Shown in pieces: positions 15,655-23,716 of a stretch of DNA of 42,999 nt. The translations under genes and the position numbers were made by a program. Location of the stretch: assembly GCA_902628835.1 (NCBI GenBank), contig CACOPD010000009.1, positions 1 through 42,999 on the forward strand. Reading direction: 5' to 3'. How positions within the stretch are numbered: position 1 is the first letter of the stretch; each line of letters begins with the position of its first letter. The DNA is from an uncultured Alphaproteobacteria bacterium (GTDB lineage: Bacteria; Pseudomonadota; Alphaproteobacteria; HIMB59; GCA-002718135). Under the pieces are notes generated by a model. That model did not search any database. It was given only the letters and a program-made list of their open reading frames with translations, and was not told the DNA's origin.

Positions 15655-16668
15655 AATCTCTTTTCTTAAATTATCTGATTTATATGAATTGAAGACTAAA
15701 GATAAACTTTTAATATTGTCTGCACCACTAGTATCGTGTTCAACCTTATTGATTAAAGAATGAATGAAATGTTTATGAGTATTAATTACACTTTCTTGAA
15801 TTTGATCCCATGGCTTTGAAATCCATTTATATTTCTTTGGCCTTCCATCGTAAATCTTTTTCTTTTTATTTTTATGCAATGTTATTTTATAGTTGTAATC
15901 TAGATCTATTGATCCATTAGAAAATTCTAAATTGATAAGTGTTTGAGCAAATCTATCTGGTTGTTTTATTGAAGAAATAGATGCATCAACAATGGTAATA
16001 CTTTTATTTACATTTCTTATAAGTGATATGAAATCAGTCTCTCCTTTAAATTTAGGATTTGTATTTTGATTTACTGTGTAAATACTCAAAGCTTCTCCCA
16101 TAAAAAATCTGCTTAAATCAAATAAATGAATTCCTACATCTAAAGTTAAATATTCATTTAAATCATATAAATATGTTTGATTAGTATATCCAACAGGATT
16201 TGCATGTCTAAAAGATATCTTTGCATAATGTGGTTTAATTAATTTTTCTTTCTTTATAACTTCTTTTAATTTTAGTAGAGGACTTTGCCATCTAAAATTT
16301 TCATGTACCATAAGTGGTGTTTTATTTTTTTTATATAAAGAAACAATTTTTTTTGCATTAGATAAGTTTTCAGCAAAAGGTTTTTGTATAGAAGTTGGAA
16401 TTTTATACTTAGATAAAATTTTTCCTATACTTAAATGTGTCTCCATTGTTGTTACAACATCAACAAAGTCAATTTTATGTTTTTTTAACATTAATTCTAT
16501 TGATGAATAAGAATGCAAAATATTAAATTTAGATTTAAATTTATTAGCTTTTTTTATATCTAAATCGCAAACACATATTATTTCTATATTTTTAAATTCT
16601 TTCCAAGCTAAAATGTGATTTTCAGCAAAGAAACCACAACCTATTAATGCACCTTTTAATTTTTTCAT
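15643..16668 (-). CDS. Gfo/Idh/MocA oxidoreductase, probable D-apiose dehydrogenase
   Basis: 341 residues. The N-terminal Rossmann motif is LIGCGFFAENHILAW; the family's EKP motif appears as IQKPFAEN (Lys96), and the catalytic-type D-x3-H is LDVGIHLFDL (Asp177, His181). The segments DFVDVVTTMETH, PLMVHENFRWQSPLL and the C-terminal KPWDQIQESVINTHKHF with TSGADN agree with my recollection of D-apiose dehydrogenases (ApsD), which oxidise D-apiose to D-apionolactone with NAD. The start overlaps the stop of the ApnL-like lactonase gene (ATGA). The pairing with a lactonase for exactly that product is the strongest support. Without alignment a related aldose dehydrogenase remains possible. Confidence 0.75.
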   Translation of the reverse strand: MKKLKGALIGCGFFAENHILAWKEFKNIEIICVCDLDIKKANKFKSKFNILHSYSSIELMLKKHKIDFVDVVTTMETHLSIGKILSKYKIPTSIQKPFAENLSNAKKIVSLYKKNKTPLMVHENFRWQSPLLKLKEVIKKEKLIKPHYAKISFRHANPVGYTNQTYLYDLNEYLTLDVGIHLFDLSRFFMGEALSIYTVNQNTNPKFKGETDFISLIRNVNKSITIVDASISSIKQPDRFAQTLINLEFSNGSIDLDYNYKITLHKNKKKKIYDGRPKKYKWISKPWDQIQESVINTHKHFIHSLINKVEHDTSGADNIKSLSLVFNSYKSDNLRKEIKIN

Positions 16669-18479
16669 CTATCTTTTATAAATTTTATTTCTAATGGCTC
16701 AAATGTATATGGATTTGTATCTTTTTTAAAATTAAAAAAAGAAAAATCATTATTAAAAATATCAGTATAATTTTTTAAATTAAGCTTATTTTGATAACTA
16801 AAATTTAATTCAGAAATATTAATTTCCTTTTTTTCTTTCGAAGAATTTACAAATAAATAATACTTTTTATCATTTAATACAATTTTTAATCCATACACTT
16901 CATTAACTGGATTAAATTTAAAAATTTGTGAATTTGATAATGAAATAAGAAAATTATTTAAATGATATAATGGTCTCTTTGTGTTATCTTTATTTAATAT
17001 TCCGTGATGCCCATAAATAGAATTAAAAGTAAAATATTTTGTCTCTTTATTTATTGATTGAATAAAAATTGCCAGTGACCAAGTTAGTGAAAATAATTGA
17101 TCATGTCTTGGATCGTTATCAGCCATTTCTAGTCTTATTCTCTTATTATTATTTACGAGACTATCACCATACGGATTGAAATGCATACCGATAGAAATTG
17201 GACCAATATGAACATCGGAACTATTAGAAAAATTTTTTAAAGTATTAAGGATATAAGGTATAGTTTCAGGTGTATTTAACACACCAAAATCGCTAGAATC
17301 ATGAACAATTGGAGTGAAGGAAAAACTAACCAAATCATAAAACATTTCTGGTCTCTTTCTATTTAATTCTGTAAAATTAGTGACCATTCCAGAAACAATT
17401 TGACTATGAGAAAACATCTTTTTCGCAATTTTATAATATTCATTTAATTCTGGAACTTTAGGCCATTCACCAGCGGGTTGAAAGCTATTCAAATATATTT
17501 TTGGACAAATTAAAATTTTGTCTAAATTAATAGAATTTTTAGTTATAAAATTGTTAATTTTTGTTAACTCCTCATTAGGATCGTTTGCATGATCAACCAA
17601 AGCTACAAGAAACACCTTGTTGTCAGATCTTGAAGTTTCACTTATAAAATCTTCAGTAAAATCAATAAGATAGTAATAATAATGAAAGTTATTTATTAAA
17701 TTTTCATCAGGAAGAATTGGAGAATCAATTTTTATACCAATTTTAGGAAATTTATAAGAAGTAGTATGATCAACTTTAACAATATTCTTAGATGGAAATG
17801 ATCTTTGTTTTTTATTTGCTACATCTATTTTAACAGTTTGAGAGAAATTAGACCCCTCTTTTTCCAAGTATGGAAAAGGATCTAATAAAGAGCCACTATA
17901 TATTTTGTAAGAAGCGTCACCCCAGTTTCTTTGATCCTCCATTTCAAATAAAATACCTTCAAAATTTATATTTACTAGCAAGCTATCATTTAAGGTGTAA
18001 TCTAAGTTTTTAAATTTAAAAAATGGTTGATCAGGCTTTATAAATACAGGAAATTTTTTTTTCTCTTTTAACCCGGTTTCTTTTGTCACAATGATGTTTG
18101 AACCTACATGGTTTTGTAATGGAATTAATAAATTAAAACCTATTCTATTAGTCCAAAAATCAGTTAAGAATTTTCCTTTAGAGGATAGAGTTATAGAATT
18201 TTCAGAAAATAATATAGTATTTCTTGTTTTAAGAATTTCAGTAATTCCATATTCTAAATCAAATATATATTCTAGAGATGAGTCAAAGTTTTCTTCATAA
18301 TTTAGAATTTTAGAATCATAATTATTCCAATTTTTATCTCTTACCAAGAATGATATCATTTTTAAAATTTGAAAATTCTGAAAAGTTATGTTTCGAAAAA
18401 AAAGATTATCTTTTAATATGGTAAAATTATTATTTGAGTTTTTAATAAAATTTTCTTCCAATAATTTAGAGTTATACAT
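16665..18479 (-). CDS. Probable D-apionate lactonase (ApnL-like)
   Basis: 604 residues with no signal peptide. An N-terminal beta-rich domain contains the hallmark LFEMEDQRNWGDASYKIYSG (177-196). The middle looks like a TIM barrel with ILICPKIYLNSFQPAGEWP, IVSGMVTNFTELNRKRPEMF, FTPIVHDSSD and IGPISIGMHFNPYG. A short beta domain ends the protein, with YLFVNSSKEKKEINISEL. This arrangement and these motifs match D-apionate lactonases, which open D-apionolactone to D-apionate. It overlaps the TTC38-like gene by 8 nt and the apsD-like gene by 4 nt, so all three are co-translated. A glycosidase-like role is the alternative, since part of the family was long annotated as hypothetical. Confidence 0.75.
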   Translation of the reverse strand: MYNSKLLEENFIKNSNNNFTILKDNLFFRNITFQNFQILKMISFLVRDKNWNNYDSKILNYEENFDSSLEYIFDLEYGITEILKTRNTILFSENSITLSSKGKFLTDFWTNRIGFNLLIPLQNHVGSNIIVTKETGLKEKKKFPVFIKPDQPFFKFKNLDYTLNDSLLVNINFEGILFEMEDQRNWGDASYKIYSGSLLDPFPYLEKEGSNFSQTVKIDVANKKQRSFPSKNIVKVDHTTSYKFPKIGIKIDSPILPDENLINNFHYYYYLIDFTEDFISETSRSDNKVFLVALVDHANDPNEELTKINNFITKNSINLDKILICPKIYLNSFQPAGEWPKVPELNEYYKIAKKMFSHSQIVSGMVTNFTELNRKRPEMFYDLVSFSFTPIVHDSSDFGVLNTPETIPYILNTLKNFSNSSDVHIGPISIGMHFNPYGDSLVNNNKRIRLEMADNDPRHDQLFSLTWSLAIFIQSINKETKYFTFNSIYGHHGILNKDNTKRPLYHLNNFLISLSNSQIFKFNPVNEVYGLKIVLNDKKYYLFVNSSKEKKEINISELNFSYQNKLNLKNYTDIFNNDFSFFNFKKDTNPYTFEPLEIKFIKDR

Positions 18480-19725
18480 ATAATTTTGATACTGATTTAT
18501 AATTATTATATTCTGATATTAAATTTAATTTATTTTTTTCATATTTTGTATTTTGAATTAAACTCAAAAAAATAAGTTCTCGTTGTGCAAAACTACCTCC
18601 GAGGTATTTAAATTGCGATTTAATTATATTTTCATTTAATAATTTATGAGTTTTCATATTTTTAATAATTGGCTTTAAAAATTTTATATAATTTTCTTTA
18701 AAAGAATTTTCTAAATAATTATCTTCCATTTTCTTTTCAAGTTGCTCAAAATAACCTTGATCATCATAATATGAGTAATAAAAAATAAGATGATAATCGA
18801 TGAAAGGAAGTATGTGTTGATTTTTAAAATATTCAGCATAATTTTTTAATTTATCCATTCTATCCTTTACATCTACTCCCTTGTAATGAAGTCTTAATAA
18901 GAAAGAACAAGCATTACAAAAATCTAAATAAAAAATTTGTGAAGAAGAAAAATATTTATCAAATAGTTTTAAGCTTTTTTCATATTCTTGATTATAGAAT
19001 AATATTAATGATTGATGCCACCATATATGTCTTTTTATTGGACCGTATATTGACCAATTAATTTTATTAAAATTATCATTTTTGTTAATCGAGTCATTAT
19101 TTTCATTATCGTGTACATGCAAAAGAGCATGCCAACTCCATAAATCATTGGATGATTGTTTTAGTGATTTTACGGCTAGAAACTTAGCCTTATCAATTAA
19201 ATTATTTTCTTCATAAGCATAGCTTGTCATGCCTAATAGTAAATTGTAATGTTGATCATTTTCTGACCACTTGCTCAGTATTTCTTCATGTTTGTCTAAA
19301 AATTTACCATCAATACCTACGAAAATATTATTAAAATGAAATAATCTGATAGCAAAAATATCTTTGGGATTTTCATTTATAATTAATTCTAATTTATTTA
19401 ATAAATTTCTTAAATCATTATTAATCCAAAGTTTTGCTACTTCTAAATATTTATGAAAGTGATTATTGATATTATCAACTGAAATTGATTTTATGGTGTC
19501 TTTAGCTAGTGTTATATTATTTATATCTCTTGAAAAAAGTAATAAAAAAGTTTTAAGCAATTTTGGAGCCTGAAAATTTCTATTCTCTAGTATTAATTGA
19601 TTAGTTATGAGCAATGAATCTTTCTTAAAATAAATATATGAATCAATACATTCTTGAAATTTCTTAATTTCTTCATCCTTCTTACTGTCAACCCAATAAT
19701 GAAAATAATTGTTGCTCAAAGACAT
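18472..19725 (-). CDS. TTC38-like helical-repeat protein
   Basis: 417 residues with no signal peptide; an almost entirely helical, TPR-like protein. The segments LLGMTSYAYEENNLIDKAKF, LWSWHALLHVHD and HIWWHQSLILFYNQEYEKSL match the bacterial TTC38 (tetratricopeptide repeat protein 38) family, in which a His/Trp-rich core is conserved. The biochemical role of the family is unknown. It is the first gene of a three-gene overlapping unit with the ApnL- and ApsD-like genes, so it is probably needed for, or regulated with, that pathway. The start ATG at 19725 is preceded by a 182-nt divergent intergenic region. Confidence 0.75.
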   Translation of the reverse strand: MSLSNNYFHYWVDSKKDEEIKKFQECIDSYIYFKKDSLLITNQLILENRNFQAPKLLKTFLLLFSRDINNITLAKDTIKSISVDNINNHFHKYLEVAKLWINNDLRNLLNKLELIINENPKDIFAIRLFHFNNIFVGIDGKFLDKHEEILSKWSENDQHYNLLLGMTSYAYEENNLIDKAKFLAVKSLKQSSNDLWSWHALLHVHDNENNDSINKNDNFNKINWSIYGPIKRHIWWHQSLILFYNQEYEKSLKLFDKYFSSSQIFYLDFCNACSFLLRLHYKGVDVKDRMDKLKNYAEYFKNQHILPFIDYHLIFYYSYYDDQGYFEQLEKKMEDNYLENSFKENYIKFLKPIIKNMKTHKLLNENIIKSQFKYLGGSFAQRELIFLSLIQNTKYEKNKLNLISEYNNYKSVSKLYV

Positions 19726-19811
19726 CCTAAATATTTATTATAAATAATGTATCATAGTTTTTCCTTATTTGTATCTCTATTAAAACATATTTTAACAGTA
19801 TTTAAAAAGAC

Positions 19812-19885
19812 GTGGCACTTATCTATAGAATAGTTCTTTTTTTCATAACATTAATTTTCATTATAATTCTCCTTGTAGGTGCCAC
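19812..19885. promoter_or_regulatory. Paired GTGNCAC sites in the divergent TTC38/yjbQ region
   Basis: The 182-nt region 19726-19907 separates the divergent TTC38-apnL-apsD unit and yjbQ. It contains GTGGCAC (19812-19818) and GTGCCAC (19879-19885), which are inverted with respect to each other and 67 nt apart start to start. Two more GTGNCAC sites with 60-nt spacing occur in the next divergent region (22215, 22275). They may be operators for a dimeric regulator; this is inference from the pattern only. Confidence 0.3.
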
Positions 19886-19898
19886 AACTTCATTTTAA
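19812..19898 (+). CDS. Possible 28-residue single-TM peptide
   Basis: A GTG-initiated frame encodes MALIYRIVLFFITLIFIIIL followed by LVGATTSF: a short basic N-terminus and one hydrophobic helix. It ends 9 nt before the yjbQ start on the same strand. There is no good Shine-Dalgarno, and the frame coincides with the GTGNCAC pair, so it may be chance in AT-rich DNA. Confidence 0.25.
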   Translation: MALIYRIVLFFITLIFIIILLVGATTSF

Positions 19899-19907
19899 GA
19901 TTAGAAA

Positions 19908-20327
19908 ATGTTAAATTTACTAGATGAATTGATAATTTCTAATAATGGACAAGGAATGTATGAAATTACAAATAATGTTCATGATTGGATTATAAAAAAT
20001 AATATTATTAAAGGTCAGCTAAATTTATTTATACAACACACCTCTGCTTCATTAACAATTATGGAAAATGCTAGCTCCGATGTTTTGGAAGATATTAATT
20101 CTTTTTTTCAAAAGATAGTCCCAGAAGATTCAACATTATATAAACACGGTTATGAAGGAGATGATGATATGCCTGCTCATATCAAATCAATGCTTACTCA
20201 AACATCATTAACAATTCCTATAAACAATAAAGAAATGATGTTAGGTACTTGGCAAGGAATATATCTAATTGAGCACAGGTATAGTAAATACAAAAGAAAA
20301 ATAATTTTAAGTTATATAGGTGAATAA
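19908..20327 (+). CDS. yjbQ: YjbQ/UPF0047 family protein
   Basis: 139 residues, the full length of this family. The motifs are LFIQHTSASLTIMENAS (41-57), DMPAHIKSML and GTWQGIYLIEHRYSKYKRKI at the C-terminus. These contribute the conserved His residues of the trimeric fold. Members were named secondary thiamine-phosphate synthase because several complement thiE mutants weakly; the physiological role is unsettled. It is divergent from the TTC38-apnL-apsD unit and converges with an EamA transporter gene 23 nt downstream. No thiamine genes lie in the window. Confidence 0.9.
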   Translation: MLNLLDELIISNNGQGMYEITNNVHDWIIKNNIIKGQLNLFIQHTSASLTIMENASSDVLEDINSFFQKIVPEDSTLYKHGYEGDDDMPAHIKSMLTQTSLTIPINNKEMMLGTWQGIYLIEHRYSKYKRKIILSYIGE

Positions 20328-20350
20328 TCTAAGCTCTAATTATATTTCAA

Positions 20351-21262
20351 TTAATGCCCCCTATTAAATTGATCACGAAATCTTGAATCTTCTTTAATAT
20401 ATGGTCTAACACCTATTTTTGTTTCTCTAATTATTATATAAATTCCACTACCAACAATAATGAATGATCCTATAATTTCATAAATATCTGGAATATCAGC
20501 AAAAAATAAATAACCTAAAATTGCTCCAGATATTAATTGTGTATATTGAATAGGCGCAAAAACACTAGACTCTAAAAATTTTGAAGCGATTGTTAAACAA
20601 TTACCTCCTATTCCACAAATAACACCACAAAAAATTAGAATCATTAGATCATTATAAGATAATTCGATATGACTATTAAGACTAAGTAGTCCATTTAAAA
20701 TTGTTGCAGATAAAAAAGCATAAAAAGTAAATGCTATTGATGATTGATTGTTTGAATACTTTCTTACTAAAGTAATATTTATAGCCATTAGTAATGCAGA
20801 AAAAAACAAACCAAATAGACTTAATGAAAAGTGAATAGTACCAGGTCTACTAACTATTAATACACCAATAAATCCAACTGTTACCGCTGACCATCTTCTA
20901 ATACCAACTTTTTCACCTAAAAAAAAATGAGACATCATTGTTATCATTAATGGCGCACTAAATAATATTGGGTAAATTTCACTAAATGCATGTTCTCTAA
21001 ATGAATAAACAACTAAAGCTCCTGAAATTAAACCAAATAATCCCCTAAGAAGCTGAATATGAATAATATCGTTTTTTAGTGAACTCCATTTGTTTAAAAA
21101 ATAAAGAGTTAATAATGTTGGTATAAAACTAAAAAGACAAATATAAAAATTTATTTGAAAAACAGAATATTCATTAACTAAGTATTTTTTAATTATTGTA
21201 TCTAAAATTACAAATATTGTGTAACCAATAAATCCGATACTAATTCCAGATAAAACACTCAT
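20351..21262 (-). CDS. EamA-family (DMT) permease
   Basis: 303 residues with ten predicted helices arranged as two EamA repeats. The pattern LGEKVGIRRWSAVTVGFIGV then LIVSRPG in the first repeat and the final helix VGSGIYIIIRETK are typical of the RhaT-like drug/metabolite transporter superfamily. Such permeases usually export or import small metabolites; the substrate is unknown. It closely resembles the EamA protein at 24564, which has GIHRWTAVVIGFLGVLVIIR at the same place, so the two look paralogous. It is transcribed toward yjbQ and lies downstream of the phytanoyl-CoA dioxygenase-like gene with a 62-nt gap, so the pair may share a transcript. Confidence 0.88.
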   Translation of the reverse strand: MSVLSGISIGFIGYTIFVILDTIIKKYLVNEYSVFQINFYICLFSFIPTLLTLYFLNKWSSLKNDIIHIQLLRGLFGLISGALVVYSFREHAFSEIYPILFSAPLMITMMSHFFLGEKVGIRRWSAVTVGFIGVLIVSRPGTIHFSLSLFGLFFSALLMAINITLVRKYSNNQSSIAFTFYAFLSATILNGLLSLNSHIELSYNDLMILIFCGVICGIGGNCLTIASKFLESSVFAPIQYTQLISGAILGYLFFADIPDIYEIIGSFIIVGSGIYIIIRETKIGVRPYIKEDSRFRDQFNRGH

Positions 21263-21324
21263 ATGATTTGATTAAATAGAAGTTAATTTTTAGATCTCTT
21301 ATTTCAGATTCTAATAAATAAATA

Positions 21325-22104
21325 TTAATTTTTTCTTATTGTTTCATTATAATGATTATTTAGCTCAATAAGATATTGATAAGCTTCATGATCAAAGTCA
21401 TCTTTTGCTACTTTATCTTTTTTAAAATTATTGTACGTATCTATTCCCCTTACACAAATAGCACTATCATTTTTGCTTTTTAATTGTTTCATATCAGTTG
21501 AAATAAATTGAAAATTTAAACCTATTCTTCTGTCATTACTAGAATTGGGTTGAGATGCGTGTAATGTTAGACCATGATGAAAAGAAACTTCGCCAGGTTC
21601 AAGTGGACATGATACTGCATTATTTATATCAATATTTTTTACAGTTTGACCTCTGAGTAAAACATTATTTTTATCTTCAATTGAATGATGTTCAAAAAAA
21701 CCATTTTTATGAGACCCTGGTATCATTTGCATACAACCACTTATATTATCAGCTTTTGATAAAGCTAACCATGCACTAACTTGTTTTTCATTGTTATCAA
21801 AACCCCAATACGTAAGATCTTGATGCCAACTTACATGTGTTTTTGTGTTTGGTTCTTTTATTATAAAAGTTGCATTATATAATAGTATATTTTTACCAAT
21901 TATTTCTTCAACAAAATCAAGCAAAATACTATTTGTTGCTATTTCATATACCCATTTCATTATTGTATAAGTTTTTACAATATAATGAATTTTACCTATT
22001 TTTTTTTCTGTGTCTTCTAATTTGCTTCTAAAAAAATTTGCTTCTTTTGCATTGTAGATTTTCAATGGTGAGAAATAACCATTCCGTTCATAAAAACCTT
22101 TCAT
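21325..22104 (-). CDS. Phytanoyl-CoA dioxygenase (PhyH) family Fe(II)/2-oxoglutarate oxygenase
   Basis: 259 residues with the double-stranded beta-helix of PhyH proteins. Iron ligands are His94 and Asp96 in VSWHQDLTYWG and His182 in GLTLHASQPNSS; the 2-oxoglutarate-binding Arg is in NDRRIGLNFQF. The segment SGCMQMIPGSHKNG is also diagnostic. It hydroxylates a small organic substrate using O2 and 2-oxoglutarate. Bacterial members act on many metabolites, so the name should not be taken to mean phytanoyl-CoA. It is divergent from the HDAC-like gene and lies upstream of an EamA permease. A TTA-rich 23-residue frame precedes it. Confidence 0.87.
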   Translation of the reverse strand: MKGFYERNGYFSPLKIYNAKEANFFRSKLEDTEKKIGKIHYIVKTYTIMKWVYEIATNSILLDFVEEIIGKNILLYNATFIIKEPNTKTHVSWHQDLTYWGFDNNEKQVSAWLALSKADNISGCMQMIPGSHKNGFFEHHSIEDKNNVLLRGQTVKNIDINNAVSCPLEPGEVSFHHGLTLHASQPNSSNDRRIGLNFQFISTDMKQLKSKNDSAICVRGIDTYNNFKKDKVAKDDFDHEAYQYLIELNNHYNETIRKN

Positions 22105-22135
22105 TATTTAAATATTATTAAAATTGGTTATTTAT

Positions 22136-22207
22136 TCAATAAAAATTAACAATAAAGAAACCAACTAAACAAATAATTAATAAATCAAATATCAAAACAA
22201 ATTCCAT
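22136..22207 (-). CDS. Possible 23-residue hydrophobic peptide
   Basis: An ATG frame encodes MEFVLIFDLLIICLVGFFIV followed by NFY, a single hydrophobic helix, ending 31 nt upstream of the PhyH-like start on the same strand. No Shine-Dalgarno is visible. Short hydrophobic frames arise easily in AT-rich DNA, so this is a weak candidate. Confidence 0.22.
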   Translation of the reverse strand: MEFVLIFDLLIICLVGFFIVNFY

Positions 22208-22213
22208 ATTGGT

Positions 22214-22282
22214 TGTGACACTAATTCTTTATGGATAGAATACATTTACTCACTAAATATATATTGGTAGATTAGTGCCACA
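22214..22282. promoter_or_regulatory. Inverted repeat with GTGACAC/GTGCCAC in the divergent PhyH/HDAC region
   Basis: The 232-nt gap 22105-22336 separates divergent genes. TGTGACACTAAT (22214-22225) and ATTAGTGCCACA (22271-22282) are inverted copies matching at 11 of 12 positions, with a 45-nt spacer. The right arm is itself flanked by AGATTA and TAATCT. This looks like a paired operator, and it shares the GTGNCAC core with the pair at 19812/19879. No regulator gene is in the window. Confidence 0.35.
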
Positions 22283-22336
22283 TAATCTATGTACAAATTA
22301 ATTTAGGCATAAATTGAGTTAAAAAGAGGCAAATTT

Positions 22337-23245
22337 ATGAAAAAAATCAGTTGGGTAACACATAAAGATTATGACATTCCTTTGCCTAAAAATCATAAAT
22401 TTACTGCCAGTAAGTTTTCAGATTTGTTTAATGAATTAAAAATTTCAGATTATTATCATCGTGCAAACATTCTAAGTCCTCAAAAGGCAAGTGTTGATGA
22501 GGTTTCTATATGCCATGATTTAGATTATGTGTTAAAAGTAAAAAATGGTAGTTTATCCGATAAAGAAATAAGAAGATTGGGTTTTAAATGGTCAGAAACA
22601 CTTTCTAATCGTTCATTTTTAGCAGTTAATGGAACTCTATTAACATGCAAAGAAGCAATTAAGAATGGAATAGCAAATCATTTAGCTGGTGGCACACATC
22701 ATAGTCATAGAGATTTTGGAGCGGGTTTCTGCGTCTTCAATGATTGTTCTTATGCATCCTTGCATCTTTTAAAAGAAGAATTAGTTAAAAGAATATTAAT
22801 TTTTGATACTGATGTACATCAAGGTGATGGAACTGCCTCCATACTTCAAGATAATAAACAAGTTTTTACTTGCTCAATACATTGCAAAAATAATTTTCCT
22901 TTTAGAAAATCTATAAGTGACATGGATGTAGAGTTGGCGGATAATTTAAAAGACTCTGAATATTTAGCCATTTTAAAAAAAACACTAGATGACTGCTTAA
23001 AAGTTTTTAGTCCAGATTTAGTTATTTTTGATACAGGAGTCGATATTCATGAACATGATGAATTAGGTAATTTAAATATTACAACTGAAGGTTTGCTAGA
23101 AAGGGATATAATTGTTCTAAATTATTTTAAAAATAAATCTATACCTATAGCAACTGTAATTGGGGGTGGTTATTCAAAAGATAGAATAGAACTAGCTAAA
23201 AGACATAGTTTAATTTTTAAAGCTAGTTCAATAGTTTTTGGTTAA
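22337..23245 (+). CDS. HDAC-fold deacetylase family protein (AcuC/acetylpolyamine amidohydrolase-like)
   Basis: 302 residues with the arginase/deacetylase fold. Active-site elements are the tandem His in GGTHHSHRDFGAGFCVFND (His121-His122), zinc ligands Asp159 and His161 in FDTDVHQGDGTA, the third Asp236 in DTGVDIHEHDELG, and the C-terminal GGGYSKD loop carrying the catalytic Tyr. All zinc ligands are intact, so it should be an active deacylase or amidohydrolase. The substrate (acetyl-lysine, acetylpolyamine or a small amide) is not determinable. A Shine-Dalgarno-like AAGAGG lies near the ATG. The gene overlaps the convergent neighbour by 4 nt. Confidence 0.9.
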   Translation: MKKISWVTHKDYDIPLPKNHKFTASKFSDLFNELKISDYYHRANILSPQKASVDEVSICHDLDYVLKVKNGSLSDKEIRRLGFKWSETLSNRSFLAVNGTLLTCKEAIKNGIANHLAGGTHHSHRDFGAGFCVFNDCSYASLHLLKEELVKRILIFDTDVHQGDGTASILQDNKQVFTCSIHCKNNFPFRKSISDMDVELADNLKDSEYLAILKKTLDDCLKVFSPDLVIFDTGVDIHEHDELGNLNITTEGLLERDIIVLNYFKNKSIPIATVIGGGYSKDRIELAKRHSLIFKASSIVFG

Positions 23246-23649
23246 TTGCATTTAGATACTTCAATAAAAATTGAGTCATTTTTAATAGATAAATCAGTGC
23301 AAAATTCAGATAACGAATTAAAATGTTTTTTTAATATGTTAAAATATTCATCATTATAATTTAAAAAATTATACTCAAATGCTATTTTTTTGACAAAATT
23401 ATTAGAGAATATTGGCATTGTAATTATCTCACCATCTTCGTAAATTGACTTTAAAAAATATATATCAGAGTTATTATTTATTTTAGTAAATGATTTCTTC
23501 TTAATTAAGAAGAGAACATTTTCATTCCATTTATTTTTATTTTGTTCAAATAAAATATTTAAGTCTTCTAATGATATTAATTGATCTTCATCAAATGAAT
23601 GAACATTAGTTGAAATAAATATAAAACATAAAAATATTAATTTTTTCAT
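23242..23649 (-). CDS. Small secreted protein, unknown
   Basis: 135 residues. The first 18 or so form a signal peptide (MKKLIFLCFIFISTNVHS), so the product is probably periplasmic. The remainder is Asn/Lys/Phe-rich with two cysteines near the C-terminus (EFCTDLSI and VSKCN) that could form a disulfide. No known domain. It overlaps the HDAC-like gene at the 3' ends by 4 nt and is divergent from an EamA permease across a 67-nt region containing a long inverted repeat. Confidence 0.6.
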   Translation of the reverse strand: MKKLIFLCFIFISTNVHSFDEDQLISLEDLNILFEQNKNKWNENVLFLIKKKSFTKINNNSDIYFLKSIYEDGEIITMPIFSNNFVKKIAFEYNFLNYNDEYFNILKKHFNSLSEFCTDLSIKNDSIFIEVSKCN

Positions 23650-23650
23650 A

Positions 23651-23707
23651 AAAAAAGAGTGATTTAATACGTGATACTGATAGATATAGATTTAATCACT
23701 ATTTTTT
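23651..23707. promoter_or_regulatory. Long inverted repeat in a divergent promoter region
   Basis: AAAAAAGAGTGATT (23651-23664) and AATCACTATTTTTT (23694-23707) are inverted copies matching at 13 of 14 positions, with a 29-nt spacer. They nearly fill the gap between the divergent starts at 23649 and 23717. Either an operator pair for a dimeric regulator or, on either strand, an mRNA leader hairpin close to the start codon is possible. Confidence 0.4.
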
Positions 23708-23716
23708 CAATTAATT

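Noticed and set aside
18091..18300. Plus-strand frame within the lactonase gene
   Set aside because: Antisense to the ApnL-like domain region and without support.
21325..22104. Calling the PhyH protein phytanoyl-CoA hydroxylase
   Set aside because: Bacterial members of the fold act on many substrates and no phytol or fatty-acid genes are nearby; only the family name is supported.
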